Origin: Neurospora intermedia
Lineage: Eukaryota > Ascomycota > Sordariomycetes > Sordariales > Sordariaceae
Reading direction: 5' to 3'
Assembly: GCA_037102815.1 (NCBI GenBank)
Contig: BTPP01000006.1
Coordinates: forward strand, 124,001 to 188,000
Length of the DNA stretch: 64,000 nucleotides
Part shown: piece after piece, positions 33,661 through 45,527 of the stretch
How positions within the stretch are numbered: the stretch's first letter is position 1
Layout of the letters: every line of letters starts with the position of its first letter
Program-made: the position numbers and the translations under genes
The notes under the pieces: generated by a model
The model's database searches: none
Seen by the model: the letters and a program-made list of their open reading frames with translations, nothing else
What the model was told of the DNA's origin: nothing

Positions 33661-35761
33661 TCATATTTCGCCTAGTTCAACCTCCATGTTTGTGTGGTGG
33701 TCCCTGGTGGATATAAGACCGATATCGTGGCCGGCGTTATTGATAGCGTTGTCAAGCATCAGGTGGAAGCCATGAGTGCGCATGTCAAAGGAAGCCTCAG
33801 ATTGAACCGATATTTGGGAGAAGCTGCTCTCCAAGTTTAGATTGGGAGCAATGGTTGTGCCATCCCAGTTGTCAACGACCTGTGGGGTTGGCGACGAAGG
33901 GGTATGGCATGAGCTTGCCGGATGACTAGCGGTGGACTGGCTATCATCACTGATTAGGATAGGTTGTTCTCTCATTCCAAATATCTCTTCTATCAGTTTG
34001 TCGTGTCGAAATGAATTACCGGAACAGTGCGTCCCGAACAAATGTTCAATGGTAATGCCTGGCAAAAGCTGAGCATCAGTAAATGGTAATGACCATTGGG
34101 GATAGGAATTGTCAAACCTTGTTCAAGCCACTCGCGCGGATTCACAGTGTTGGGCCATACGTCTTTTGGTTTGCAAGTGTCGACCAGATGACAAAGCTCG
34201 GCATACGACGAGTGGCGCGAATAGGGAAAGGTGATGAGGCTAGGTAAATTTCCTTCAGCTGCGCTGTGAGCAGCCAGCATGGATCTCTCCAAAGCTATCT
34301 GGGACTTGGACTTATTGATCAGGTCTTGCAGAAAATTGAGGAGTGCAGCCTTGTTATTTGCGCCGGATGTGAGCAGTTCCAAGCCTATCTCAATTTTCGA
34401 ACCGCTTGCAAAAGACTCGAGAGGTAGAAGTTCGACTTTCTCGGCCGACTTTTCAAGCCAGCGGATACTGTCAGAGTTAGTATGAAAATAATTTCAGGAT
34501 AGTGGAGGCAAAGTCTTACAACTTCGTAACCATCTGAATTTGCACCTCAGACAAGTGTTCTTGCTCCTCGTCGTGCTCGAGATCATCGCCGCCTCCACCA
34601 ATGCCAAGCTCTGGAAGGTCTTCACCGTTGCGAAGGTGGGTAAGGACGGGCTGTATCTGGACTATTGGGTTTTCTCGGACTGTCTTGCAGTAGTTGCCCT
34701 TCTCACAGCTGTGGAGACGCACATTTTCATCCAATGTGAGACAGCCCGGGTGATATGAGTTACCGCGCATAAACCCCACAAGTGCCGGAGCCTCGGGAGA
34801 CAGATGATGCAAGGCACCGAAGCCACGTTTGTTCCCTGGATCCTTGGCAAGAAGGGACTGGTAAATGCCCATTTTGTATTCGTCAACGTGGACCTATCAA
34901 GGTTAGTTGACAAACACGGCATGGTAAAGGCGTGGCTCATAGCTTACTCTTGACTCCAGTGCTTTGGACAGGGCAATCCACACATCTTCGTACCCATATG
35001 TCCAGGCCTGAAAGTGGAAGATCGTGTTGGGAGGATACCTGGAGACCTTGTCCAGCAACTCGCTGATGCCCTGAGCTTTTGTGGGAAACTCGATATCCTC
35101 AATAAAGGATGTATCGAGGTAGATGGTATCGAGTGTCTTCAACCCGTATGCATACTGAACCATAGAGGGTGACCTTGCAATGGCGTTGACATGCCATGGT
35201 TCGCTTCGAATATCCCCAGTATAGAGGGCAGCCTTCCCTTGTCCCTCAAACAAAAACATGACAGCGCCAGGGCAATGATTGGCGTCTAGCAGGGTGACTT
35301 GAATATGGTTTCCTGGCTCGAGTTCGAGTTCGACCGGGGTGTCAAGAGGGAGTGGTTTCAACAGGTTCCGGAGGTGTTTGTAGGACAGTTGTCGAGCCTC
35401 CAAGATGCCTTGGGCATAGTTGATGCGGCGAGACACGGTCTCTAAGCGGAGCAATATCTCCCTGGTGGCGGCAGAGCAATACACGCTATGAACGGTTGAG
35501 TATAAGCCAGTCGTCAAGAGGGCAGATGTTCGACTAACAATGGTGATCGCAAGGTGTCGAGACCAGCAAGGTGATCGGTATGGACATGGCTCAAGAAACA
35601 AGCCAATGGAGGCTTGCGGTTTGGGTGGTTACGGAAGAAGTCAACTAGACCAAGAAGAATGGTTAGCCATGGAATCCAAACAAGAAGGATGGGTTGGCAA
35701 AGACCATGTGCTCACCCCTAATGTCGGGAAACTCGGCCAATAAGCCGTTGAAGGTAGACAT
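33661..35761 (-). CDS. Artemis/SNM1-type DNA repair nuclease, 603 aa, six exons
   Basis: Minus-strand exons are 35761-35716, 35644-35539, 35485-34948, 34893-34520, 34467-34118 and 34058-33661. The protein opens MSTFNGLLAEFPDIRVDFF, like the start of Artemis (DCLRE1C). It has the metallo-beta-lactamase HxHxDH motif at H35, H37, D39 and H40 (SHVHTDH), H121 in DANHCPGAV, and D142 in LYTGDIR, then the beta-CASP PYSRHSS motif with H440 before KPKDVWPNTVN. All metal ligands are present, so it should be active. In animals Artemis trims DNA ends in end joining; that role here is inferred. The last 120 residues are acidic and disordered. Intron 5 has two AG ends; only GCCAG (34059-34063) keeps the frame (LEQGITIEHLFG). 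Confidence 0.9.
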
Positions 35762-36335
35762 GTCCAAGTACTCGCATTGTCTTTGTCAATAGTGGTGTCA
35801 CGTCGAGGCATTTGACCCTGTCACAATATTACCAGAATGGCGATACATTGCGATCAGACGGAAGGCGCTCCCCTGATGAGCAAGGCTACCTATCCTTCCG
35901 TGTAGAAGAAGGGATGAGGCGCGAGGCTCGTCATAGGGCTGAAGAAAACATGGAAAGGAAGACCAAGACCCCACCGGTTCGGTTGCCTAAAAGCCGGACA
36001 ACCCCCCCACCCACTAAAGGAGCGGGCCGGGTTGGGGTTTGTAACCGCTTACAGACGGCCATGCCCCTGAAGTGCCCCGCAACGGCCAGGCCCAGAGCCC
36101 CAAGTGACGTGCCTTGTACGCTTTTTTGACACAAATCGAGAAACACGAATCCCGCGTCGACCTTGTATCCTCGTCAACTTCCTGTTTCTGCCGTGTTTCA
36201 TCGAGGAGTAGAGTATCCCCGGGCCAGGAATAAGCAAACATGATGGCGCCGACGACAACAAAACCCATCTCCCGCAATCATAACATATTCTTCCAAATGT
36301 CAACCGGAATGTTGAGAGCACGATAGACAGACACA
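35762..36335. promoter_or_regulatory. Shared divergent promoter, nuclease and P450
   Basis: 574 bp between the start codons of the Artemis-type gene (minus) and the P450 (plus). It must hold both promoters and leaders. I see no clear TATA box. A C/G-rich block lies at 36000-36110. Confidence 0.6.
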
Positions 36336-38052
36336 ATGGCAATCACCAGTCTGAGTTCCCACCTGCTCGAGTCGCTGCTGGCCAGCTTGACTCTGGGTCG
36401 CGTCACGGCGCTTATTGTTCTTTTTACCATTGCGAGTTTCGCCATCGATTCGACGAGGAAGCCAACATATCCCAAATCATTACCTCGAGTTGGCTACACT
36501 GGTGGAATTGGCGCGACTATTCGCAACTGGATGAACCTGAGCAACTACCACAACTGGGTGGAAGAAGGCTACAACAAGTATGGCAAACACGGCCGCTCTT
36601 TCGTCACTCCCTCCTCTCCCAGCCAGCCGGACGAGATTGTCGTTCCTCAAGAGCAGATAGCCTGGATGCTCGAACAGCCCGAGACGGTCGCCAGCACCCA
36701 AGAATCCCACAAAGACGTACTCTTTGGCACCTACAACTTCTTCAATGTCGATGACCACTTCCCTACCAAGGTGATGCACAAGCACCTGGCCCGCAACCTT
36801 GTCACTCTCCTCCCCGACATCCAACAAGAAGTCGCCGAGTCAATCGACATTGCCTTTGGCACCGACACCGAGAACTGGACTACCCTCAACCTCTGGGAGG
36901 CCCTACTAGCCATTGTCCCCCGCGTCATGAACCGCCTAGCCGTCGGCCTGCCTCTCTGCCGCAACCAAGCCTTCCTCTCGAGCCAAGTCGGATTCGCCGA
37001 CGACGTCTTCCGCAACTGTCTCATCCTGACGCTCTTCCCGACGGTCCTGCACCCGCTCGTCGGCCGTCTCGTCACCCTGCCCAACTGGTACCACTTCCAC
37101 CAAGGCTACCGCCTGCTCAAGCCCGTCATCGAGCAGCGCCTCCGCGACTACGAGCGCTTCGAATCCGGCGAATCGCAAACACCACCCGAAGAATCCCTCA
37201 TCACCTGGCTCATCCGCCAAGCCAAAGCCGACAACCTGCCGCACGAGCAGACGCCCTACATGATCGCCATGCGTCTCCTGCCCATCGAGTTCGCAGCCAT
37301 CCATACCACCGTCATCACTCTGCACGCTTTGTTTCTCGACCTGCTGGCCTCTGACCCTTCCAAGGACTACCTGTCCATTTTGCGGGAGGAAACTTCCACC
37401 GTTTTGCAGTCTGAACCCAATGGCGTCTGGACCAAAAACGGCCTTGCCCGGCTATACCGCACCGACTCGGCCATCCGCGAAAGCATGCGTCTGTCGACGT
37501 TCAGCACCGGTCTCACTCACCGTAAAGTCGTAGCCAAGGAGGGAATCACCAACCCGTTTGAAGGGTGGCATGCTCCCTACGGAGCGATCCTGATGGCGAA
37601 CATGAGCGTGCAGCATGACGCAGACATTTACGAGGATCCAAAGACGTATGACGCGCTGAGGTTCTCGAGGGTAAGGGAGGAGTACGAGGCTCGCTCGCAG
37701 GAGGAGGTGGAGGAAAGGGGAAAAGATACAGAGGAGGCCTTGAGGATCAAGAGGTTGGGGATGGTGACTACCAGTAGTGAATTTTTGCCTTTTAGTCATG
37801 GGAGGCATGCTTGGTTAGTATTTTCTTCTTTATGTGTATGTGCAAGTACGTCCATCGCTAACTCAACCTCGTCTTCACAGCCCCGGCCGTTTCTTCGTAG
37901 CCCACGAAGTCAAGATGATGCTGGCCCACATCCTCCAAAACTACGACATCAAACCTATCGCCGAGCGACCGCGGCCGACGTGGGTGGCGCATACCATTAT
38001 TCCGACGTTGGATGTGAAAATTGAGGTTAAACGACGACAGCGGAAGAATTGA
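36336..38052 (+). CDS. Cytochrome P450 monooxygenase, 549 aa, two exons
   Basis: Exons are 36336-37813 and 37881-38052. An N-terminal membrane anchor (about residues 17-38, LTLGRVTALIVLFTIASFAI) is followed by a P450 fold. The ExxR pair is E382-R385 (AIRESMR). The haem-binding loop is FLPFSHGRHACPGRF with ligand C493, whose codon is split by the intron. The I-helix reads IEFAAIHTT, with His in place of the usual Asp before Thr, as seen in fungal P450s related to ent-kaurene oxidases. It should sit on the ER membrane and use a P450 reductase. The substrate cannot be told, and no terpene or polyketide synthase lies nearby, so I see no biosynthetic cluster. Confidence 0.92.
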
Positions 38053-38964
38053 AGTCAATGTCTTTTGCAGATCATGGTGTATGGATGGATAATCAGTTCT
38101 CTTAGATGTAGTTGGATATGCATAGATTACGGATAATACGCACAAAGTCGATGACATCTTGGTTGCAGTTTTTTCATGAAGCATTCAAGTTCTCCTTTAC
38201 CATTACTTGAGTTCTTTCCAAAAAGAATCCGACAATTTTTTGTTTTTTTCCGCCGGCGCCACTCCATGCACTGGCGCTTGGGTGGAGCCTTGTCGAGGCA
38301 ACGCAGAAAAAGACAAAGGTACCGCTGCTTGTTTGCTTGCTTGCTTGCATGCTAGTAATGATGGAAGGTATGTGGTGGTGAAATTTGGACTTTTGTTTCG
38401 TAGCAATTAGTTGGTACTCCTCACGGTGAGAAATCGTTAGTTAGTTAGCCTGAACAACTTGAACCAACCAACTCCTTTGTGTGCAAGTCTTTCCGTATGT
38501 CGGTCGAGTCAAGCAGTTGCTGGCTGTCGAGAATCTTGTACCTGGCTGGCTTCGGCGGCATCCGTCGTATCGGGTATTGCGGACAACTGTCACTCAACCC
38601 ACTTATGCACACCTCATCTCCGACTTCTTCATCCGCCTTTTATAATCGAACTACTAACTTAACGTACACGGTACACAGGTTGTAGACTGCTACCTCGCCT
38701 TCGCCAGCACACCCTTAGTATCAATCAGATTTTGGTTTGTAACCCCATCATCACCCATACTATTGCGATGATCACTACTCACCAAACCGCCTCTTTCTCT
38801 GCCATGCTTCGCCGCCACATGCGTTTTTCTTCTTTTTCTCCAGACAAGTTTGAATTTGGTAAATTTTAGTTATATATAGGCCTCCATTGTTTGAGGCTCG
38901 ATTGATGATTGTAAATAGACCCCTTCATACGTTTTGCTTGAATGGCCGTTCACACTGGAGAAAG
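38053..38964. other. Convergent 3' region, P450 and YTH gene
   Basis: 0.9 kb with a short GCTT repeat near 38333-38350. No coding signal. Confidence 0.6.
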
Positions 38965-41456
38965 CTAACGCGCAGGAAACCTATCGTGGTAATCATCCGC
39001 ACGCTTGGTATTGCGCTGGTTGTTCCAGTGGCTGCTGTTGTTGTTGTTGTTGTGCGGCTTCTTTTTGTTTTTCCACCACGAGGCGGGAGGATTAAAGCCC
39101 GGCGCTGAATCGCTTTCCCGGCGTGCGTGTTGTTGTGGCTGTTGACGACTTCCCGAGGGGAAGGTTGTCTTGTTTGATTCCCACTCGGCATAGGATTCCA
39201 TCTCTCTCAGCAATGCGCGACCGCAATCCTCCTCAACTTCCTGACCATCTTTGGCAATCAGGACAGAGAGATTCTCATTGAGCGGGTTTTTGAGGTATCC
39301 AATGCGAGAGAAGGGGACAGCAACTTTGCTAAGCCATTTGAGACGGAAGGGAGGGGAGGTCGGCCAATGGATGTTCTTCATCCAAGATGCTTTGTTGATG
39401 TCGGCCGAAGGTAGACTGGTCATCAATGCCTAAAAGATACATGTTAGATGATGCTCCACGGTTTATAAAAGGGAGAGGGAGAGAGAGCAAACACCATGGC
39501 TGGCACAGAACTTACATAACCCTGAAAAGCCTTGCTCTTGTTCACAGAGAAGAAGAAGATGACATTTTTGCACGTCTCGTAGGCCTTGGTGAACTTTTCT
39601 TCGTTGGACGTTTGGGTGACCCAGATTGCCTGCAAGAATGCGTAAACCACGGAAACACTGATGCGAGATCCAGGACAGAGGGGTTGCAAAACTTACGTCG
39701 TCCATGGCCTTGTCCAAATTCTCGTTGTTGAACGACTTTAGAACGAAAAAGCGGGTATCTGCATCACGGGAGATTAACATAGTGGTCAGCCAAGGGATTC
39801 GTGCGGTCGCCAGGCCATAAGGAAAGTGATATGTGGGGCCGGGTCCCTTTGCGAGGGTGGTTTGAACTCTGGAAACCGATTCTTGCTGTGCATGTAATGG
39901 TGAAGAAACAACTGCAAGGAAAACTAACCGCCCTTTTTGCCCGTATCAAAGTGCTCAACATGCTCCAAATCCCTAGGTCGCCGGGGCGACTGGGCGCGAG
40001 GCGCTTTGTCTCCACCGTGTTCGTCAAAGAAGCCGTTGACATCATCACGATAGCTCCGGTCGTCATGTTTATGAAGAAGGCGTCCGTCATATTTGTTGTA
40101 TTCGGAACGGTCGCGGGACCGAGGCCGAGGAGAAAACCGAGAGTGTTGATATTCGCGGTCACGCGAGGTGGGACGGATTGGACGGTGGTCGCGACGAGGT
40201 GACGGTGCACGATAACGACGCGGAGACCATGAGGGGGCACGCTTGATAGGATACTCGGGCCGACCACGTTCACGGTAACGGTCATCATACTGGTTGTCAA
40301 TGTCCATCGGCCGGGGTCCGTTCTCCTCCGGCCGATGCTTCTTCTCCGGAGGAGCATCGGTCATGTCCACGGACGGCTCGCGTTCCCTTTTGGGCGCTAC
40401 AACCTCGGGAACCTCGGATACTTTGTTAATGATTGCCGGGGCAGTTTCGACTACCGGCGTAGCAACGAGACCAAAGTCCAGCCCCTCTTCTTCCAGTAGC
40501 TTGCGCTGCTCGGCCTCTAGCCTGGCCCTCTGAGCAGCATGCTCAGCTTCGATTCGTTCTTTCTCTGCCGCCAGAGCTTTGAGCTTACGATATCGTTCGA
40601 TCTTTTTGGTACGTGTTTCGGCGTCATGGTAATTAGTTAGCGCCAGCCATTCCCGCAGGTCCGGGTTGAGCTCCAAGGCTCGCTCCAGGGCCTTTTCGGG
40701 AGTCAATAAGGTGGCGGTAGGTTGCTTCTTGGTCTGAGCATTCTGAGATTCGGGCCTGTTATTTGTACGTAGGGCCTTCCCGGTGCCCGTCTGGGGCTTA
40801 CCAGGGCCTTTTTGAGGGAGTTGTTTCTTGTTAGAGGTACTATTAGGTCCGGATCGGGGGGCCGGCTTGTCAGGTTCTTGAGCGACTTGGTGCTTCGATT
40901 GCTCCTGAATCCGATCGTGAGCCATTGCTTTGACTAGCTCTTCCGTGTCGCTCGGGATCTCACCCTCCTCGTCCGAAGTGGAGATGGCAGTGATTACAGC
41001 CTCTGCCGGTTTAGGAGGCGGCACAGAGGAGATACTCGACACGGGTGCAGGAGTGGCCTGGACCGGCTGGGCCTCGACAGAGCTTTGATTCTGCTGTGTG
41101 GTTGAGGAAGCCGGTCTAGGAATAACATCTGCTGTGGGATCCACGTGATCGGAAAAGGAGCGAATCAGAGCAGCAATATCACTCTCATCGGCCGAGATGG
41201 ACGTCTCGGTAGGAACCTGGGGGACAGTATGAGGAACGAAGCGAGGTTTCGGTGCCTCAGCTTGCGGGGGCCTTGGTGTTGACGCGACCGTAGTAGTGCT
41301 AAGGGGTCTGCTAGCGCTAGCAGCCGCAAGATGCTCGCTCGGAATAGAAGAGCGTTCTTGCATGATAGCTTGGAGTCGCTGCTTGAGTTCGCGAGTCTTG
41401 GCGTCGAGGGCCGCGATGGCCAGCTTGTTCATGTTTGGTGGGACGGGACTTGACAT
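38965..41456 (-). CDS. YTH-domain protein, putative m6A reader, 722 aa, four exons
   Basis: Minus-strand exons are 41456-39929, 39758-39697, 39629-39516 and 39429-38965. The YTH domain spans about residues 511-650: TRFFVLKSFNNENL, IWVTQTSNE, NVIFFFSVNKSKAFQGY, then KWLSKVAVPF and AKDGQEVEEDCGRALL. W533 and W600 occupy positions expected for the aromatic cage that holds N6-methyladenosine. Before it come a helical Lys/Glu-rich segment (about 280-345) and an Arg/Ser/Asp-rich stretch with RSRDRS and SPRR motifs, similar to RS-type regions of nuclear RNA proteins. The C-terminus is Asn/Gln-rich with an (AAN)-coded Asn run. Nuclear RNA binding is inferred from the family. ATG 41456 is the first ATG in the frame. 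Confidence 0.9.
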
Positions 41457-42284
41457 TGGTGATGAGTGATGGGCCAGTAGGAGCACTGGCGACGCGTCAG
41501 CAATTCCTCAACGTACGAATGACGTAGGAATACTGGGTATTTGTTGGTTGATATTGCTGTCTTGCTGCCTTGGTGCTTTTATTTGGACCAGTTTTGAGGC
41601 AAGTTAGGTAACCGATGGGATTTGACTTGATGCTCGCAACAAATGTGGTTTTTTTCTCTCTTTGCTTTTGGTTCGCGGTTTTTTGGTGTCCGCAGGTCCT
41701 TTGAGGCGGCCAAGCTGACACGCTCGGCAAGGCGCGCGACAGGGAAACCGTGACGTCGATACCTTTATTGTGCCCACCTCCAGGTCGTCGAAAGCCGAGA
41801 TGCTTTGCTTATCCAGTAGTGTATTTCTCTCACTGGCCAGGACTGGATGAGACCACTGCACTCATCTCCAACACCACAGAGCAGAACAGAGGACGAGCAA
41901 CTGAAGAGTAATGTGCTGGCTCTCAGGGCAGGTATGAGTGCTGCTTGGGGTGCTTAATGGAAGCAGCCAAACACTGCACCTTTTCTCGATTCGACTGGAC
42001 TTTGCCAATTGCCCGGGAAAATGTGTGAAAGTTGAACTTTTGATGTTTGGAGTGGAGCAGCCTATGCACTAACAATGGGGCCTTGTCATCGGGCCATTGC
42101 CCATTGAAGGTGCGCCCCACCCCCGCTATTTGTCACGGTGCCTGGGCTGCCTGCCCGTCCCCTCCGCGTCCCGTCCGTGCTGTCTGTCGCTCGAGGCCTT
42201 ATCGCTCCTCCTTATCGGACAGCGCTATGCCGTGGTACACCTACCTCCCAAGGACCTAGGTGCAGTCAGGGGCACTAGTATAAT

Positions 42285-42285
42285 C

Positions 42286-42324
<39 letters not shown>
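42285..42324. repeat. Microsatellite (CAA)n
   Basis: About 13 perfect CAA units upstream of the YTH gene. Confidence 0.95.
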
Positions 42325-42509
42325 GACTCGCTCAACTTTGACTTACCCGTCCTCATCAACATATATCCCTTAAGTCCATTCTGTCTTGCTGATGACATAA
42401 CTATTCCGCCTCAACTCATCGTGTGCCCCAACCCTCGGACGCATTGAGTGATGCCACTCTTTTCTCCGTTGACCGCCCTTTTTTCCCAAATCCCTCGTCT
42501 TCTTGAGCT

Positions 42510-42870
42510 ATGCAAAGTTTCCAGCTTTCACCTTGTCCAACTTCTGGTGTGAATATTCAACCGCCGGAGGCGCGTGTTTCCAAGAGACCGACTGACCAGC
42601 TCACTCGAGAAAGAAATCAAGCGTCTTTCTGAGCAACCTACTAAAATCACACAGGAAATGGTCGATTTGGGACAAACCATTGGCGCTAGAGATGTCCTCC
42701 TGTTGCAAGCGAACATGGACATTGATGGCCTCAAGGGTGAGACGCTTCCCTACAGAAAGCCAACAAAGACATCGACAACCTCAAGGGGTCAAAGTCGTTG
42801 GACGTGTCTCATGCCAAGAAATGTAGGAAAAGAACTAACGACAAGAAAGAGATAGAGAGTTGTATGCTTC
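42510..42870 (+). pseudogene. Possible relic of a coiled-coil coding sequence
   Basis: Three successive frames read as charged helical sequence: MQSFQLSPCPTSGVNI from 42510 to a stop near 42630, then LEKEIKRLSEQPTKITQEM through QANMDIDGLKGE, and after a 50-bp offset a third frame with KANKDIDNLKGS. The last two peptides resemble each other, as does their DNA (starts 42709 and 42759), so the shift lies inside a repeat. I found no intron that would join the frames: the only GT-AG pair between the repeats is about 20 nt. It may be a decayed gene or chance. Confidence 0.25.
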
Positions 42871-44275
42871 TGGGTTGGACATGATATACCACCACCAGCC
42901 GTGATGCACATAACAGTTGGCATTATGATCTCCCAACCTAAGCATCTTCCCGCCATGGCATTGATGACAATGCGCAGTCTGCAAGTCTGGTAGCGAGCAT
43001 CTGAGGCTCTCTCTGTCTTGGCAACACTTGTCGAGACAGACTTTGTGCAACTCGAGCTGTCCAACACTCACTTCATCATCATATTCCTGTCGGTCAGTCT
43101 CTAATCCAAAGGTTAGGTTGTATCTGCCCCTTTACACTACCTCTACGCTAGAAGCGCCCATGCCGAGCGTGACATTCGGGTGAAAATGACATTCATGCAG
43201 AGACTCTCGCAAGAGGCGGCCGGCGCTACCGTGGCCCATATGTAGTGTATGTTCAAGATTCTCAACCCTTGACTCCAGCGGCGTATCCTGACCCGACCCC
43301 TTTCATCATCCTTCGATTTGGCTTCTCTCTTTCTCACACGTGAAAGAAAAACAGCAAAAAAAGAAACAACCACCTTTCAAGGCGCCACACTTCGGTTCAT
43401 CCTGCCGCGACTCCGACCAACCTGGCACATGGAAGCCTCTTGACTGGCTCAGTCTCCAAGGGGCCGAGGAGGGGGCGGGGCCCGGGATCGGTAACATGGC
43501 CGCTGGCGGGCGCTAGCAAGCGTTGGCTGGAACGTTGGAGGCTCAAGATGCCCCTGCAGGACTCCACACGAACCCCTTCGCCTACCCTTGTTTACACCTC
43601 AAATCACCCCCTGATGTGCCCCTGAGTCTCCACACAGACCTCAGTGCTGCTTGTGCTGATGCCTGTGATGGTGACGAGAGCTTCGAGAACACAGCGCTTG
43701 GCTTGTGGGTTAGCTTGGATAGCTTGCGAGGCCGAAACTTGGCTCGACGCTTGACCCCACGGGCAGGGCAGCTCTCGGGCATCGCGGCGCCACGGCAAGC
43801 TTCCCTGTTCACTTTGGTAGAGGTCCTGGACGAACACCTCTCTTGACGCCGTGCCTTCGTCCCATTATGGCCTTCGTATCGCTCATTTGGTTCGAGGAGC
43901 CGCAATCATGGTCTCCATTGCTACGGAACTGACACTCCGTGACTTGTATCCGAGGTTGGAGGTCCGCCAGCATACCACATTACCTTCCACTGCCCGTCGA
44001 TCTGTTTGGTTTCCATATCCATGGCCGGTCTACCCGCGGGGAGTGGCTACCCGCTTACATCGTCACATTGGAATCAACTTTGGGAATTTGTTCCGTTATC
44101 AGACCCCGCCTTGTCCAGACCACCTCATTTCGCTGAAACGAAGTGTTGGTTGACCGATGCTTCGTCCAACATAGCCATCATGAAATGGAATAGCTTGATG
44201 CTTCGGCTAGGTGGGCTGGTCGGGGGCACCGACGGGCAAGGGTAAAGGCTTGGATTCTGAACAACCACTTTCGAA

Positions 44276-44282
44276 TATATAA
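44276..44282 (+). promoter_or_regulatory. TATA box of the AA9 gene
   Basis: TATATAA lies 220 bp upstream of the AA9 start codon and is followed by a CT-rich leader, as in strongly induced fungal secretory genes. Confidence 0.6.
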
Positions 44283-44501
44283 GGATATGGTCGTCGCCGT
44301 GTTGCAGAGTTTTGGAAAATCATCAGCTTCAACTTGAGCATTCGGCATCAACTCACCTTCTTTTTCCAACTTCTACCTTCTTTACCAAAGCTTCATCGAC
44401 TGAAGCCTCTCATTCTTTTAACCACACAATCTTTGACATCACAACACTCCTTCAATCCGCCAGTCGGTCAACACCAACAACTAACCAACAAATCAATCAA
44501 G

Positions 44502-45527
44502 ATGCCTTCCTTCACTTCCAAGTCTCTTCTTGCTGTTCTCGCCGGCGCGGCCTCCGTTGCGGCCCACGGTCACGTTAGCAACATTGTCATCAACGGTGAA
44601 TACTACCGCGGCTTTGACAGCAGCCTCAACTACATGGCCAACCCCCCTGCTGTCGTTGGCTGGAAGGCCAACAACCAGGACAACGGCTTCGTTGGCCCTG
44701 ATGCTTTCTCCTCGCCCGACATCATCTGCCACAAGGATGCCACCAACGCCAAGGGCCATGCCGTCGTCAAGGCCGGTGACAAGATCTCCATCCAGTGGGA
44801 GACCTGGCCCGAGTCCCACAAGGGTCCCGTCATCGACTACCTCGCCAACTGCGGCGCCTCGGGCTGCGAGACCGTCGACAAGACCTCTCTCGAGTTCTTC
44901 AAGATCGACGAGGTCGGCCTCGTCGACGGCCAGAAGTGGGGTTCCGACCAGCTCATTGCCAACAACAACAGCTGGCTCGTCGAGATCCCTCCCACCATCG
45001 CCCCCGGCTTCTACGTTCTCCGCCACGAGATCATCGCCCTCCACTCCGCCGGCCAGCCTAACGGCGCCCAGAACTACCCCCAGTGCTTCAACATCCAGGT
45101 CACCGGCTCCGGTACCGAGAAGCCCGCGGGTGTTAAGGGTACTGCCCTCTACAAGCCCGATGACGCCGGTATCAGCGTCAACATCTACCAGTCCCTGAGC
45201 AGCTACTCCATCCCCGGCCCTGCCCTCATCAAGGGTGCCGTCAGCGTCGCTCAGTCCCACTCCGCTGTTACCGCTACCGCTACTGCCATCACCGGTCTTG
45301 GTGATGCTCCCGCTGCCACTGCCGCTCCCGCTGCCACCACTGCCCCTGCCGCTGCTCCTGCTGTTACCACTGCTCCCGCTGCTGCTCCCGCTGTCACCAC
45401 TGCCCCCGCCGCTGCTGCTCCCCAGCCTACCAAGCCTGCTAAGAGCGGCTGCCAGAAGCGCCGCGCCGCTCGTCGCGCTGCTGCCCTCGCCCGCCGCCAC
45501 GCCCGTGACGTCGCTTTCCTCGACTAA
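44502..45527 (+). CDS. AA9 lytic polysaccharide monooxygenase, secreted, 341 aa
   Basis: Intronless. The signal peptide (residues 1-21, ending SVAA) is cut before H22, which becomes the N-terminal His of the copper brace ([11 protein letters not shown]). Other marks are the [13 protein letters not shown] loop with the second copper His candidate, [12 protein letters not shown], and [12 protein letters not shown] with the axial Tyr; the domain ends at about residue 250 (YSIPGPAL). The enzyme should cleave cellulose or hemicellulose oxidatively outside the cell. There is no CBM1. Instead there is an Ala/Thr/Pro linker with three near-repeats of [10 protein letters not shown] and a strongly basic tail ([20 protein letters not shown]). 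Start ATG 44502 gives a proper signal peptide; the 56 upstream in-frame codons are leader. Confidence 0.93.
   Translation: MPSFTSKSLLAVLAGAASVAAHGHVSNIVINGEYYRGFDSSLNYMANPPAVVGWKANNQDNGFVGPDAFSSPDIICHKDATNAKGHAVVKAGDKISIQWETWPESHKGPVIDYLANCGASGCETVDKTSLEFFKIDEVGLVDGQKWGSDQLIANNNSWLVEIPPTIAPGFYVLRHEIIALHSAGQPNGAQNYPQCFNIQVTGSGTEKPAGVKGTALYKPDDAGISVNIYQSLSSYSIPGPALIKGAVSVAQSHSAVTATATAITGLGDAPAATAAPAATTAPAAAPAVTTAPAAAPAVTTAPAAAAPQPTKPAKSGCQKRRAARRAAALARRHARDVAFLD

Larger units (their letters stand above)
41457..44501. other. Divergent intergenic region, YTH gene and AA9 gene
   Basis: 3.0 kb holding both promoters, a CAA microsatellite (42285-42324), and a stretch at 42510-42870 with broken coding-like frames (listed separately). 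A TATA box for the AA9 gene lies at 44276-44282. Confidence 0.6.

Noticed and set aside
44530-45198. 222-codon Ser/Pro/Thr/Arg-rich frame within the AA9 gene
   Set aside because: An out-of-frame shadow of the real coding sequence.
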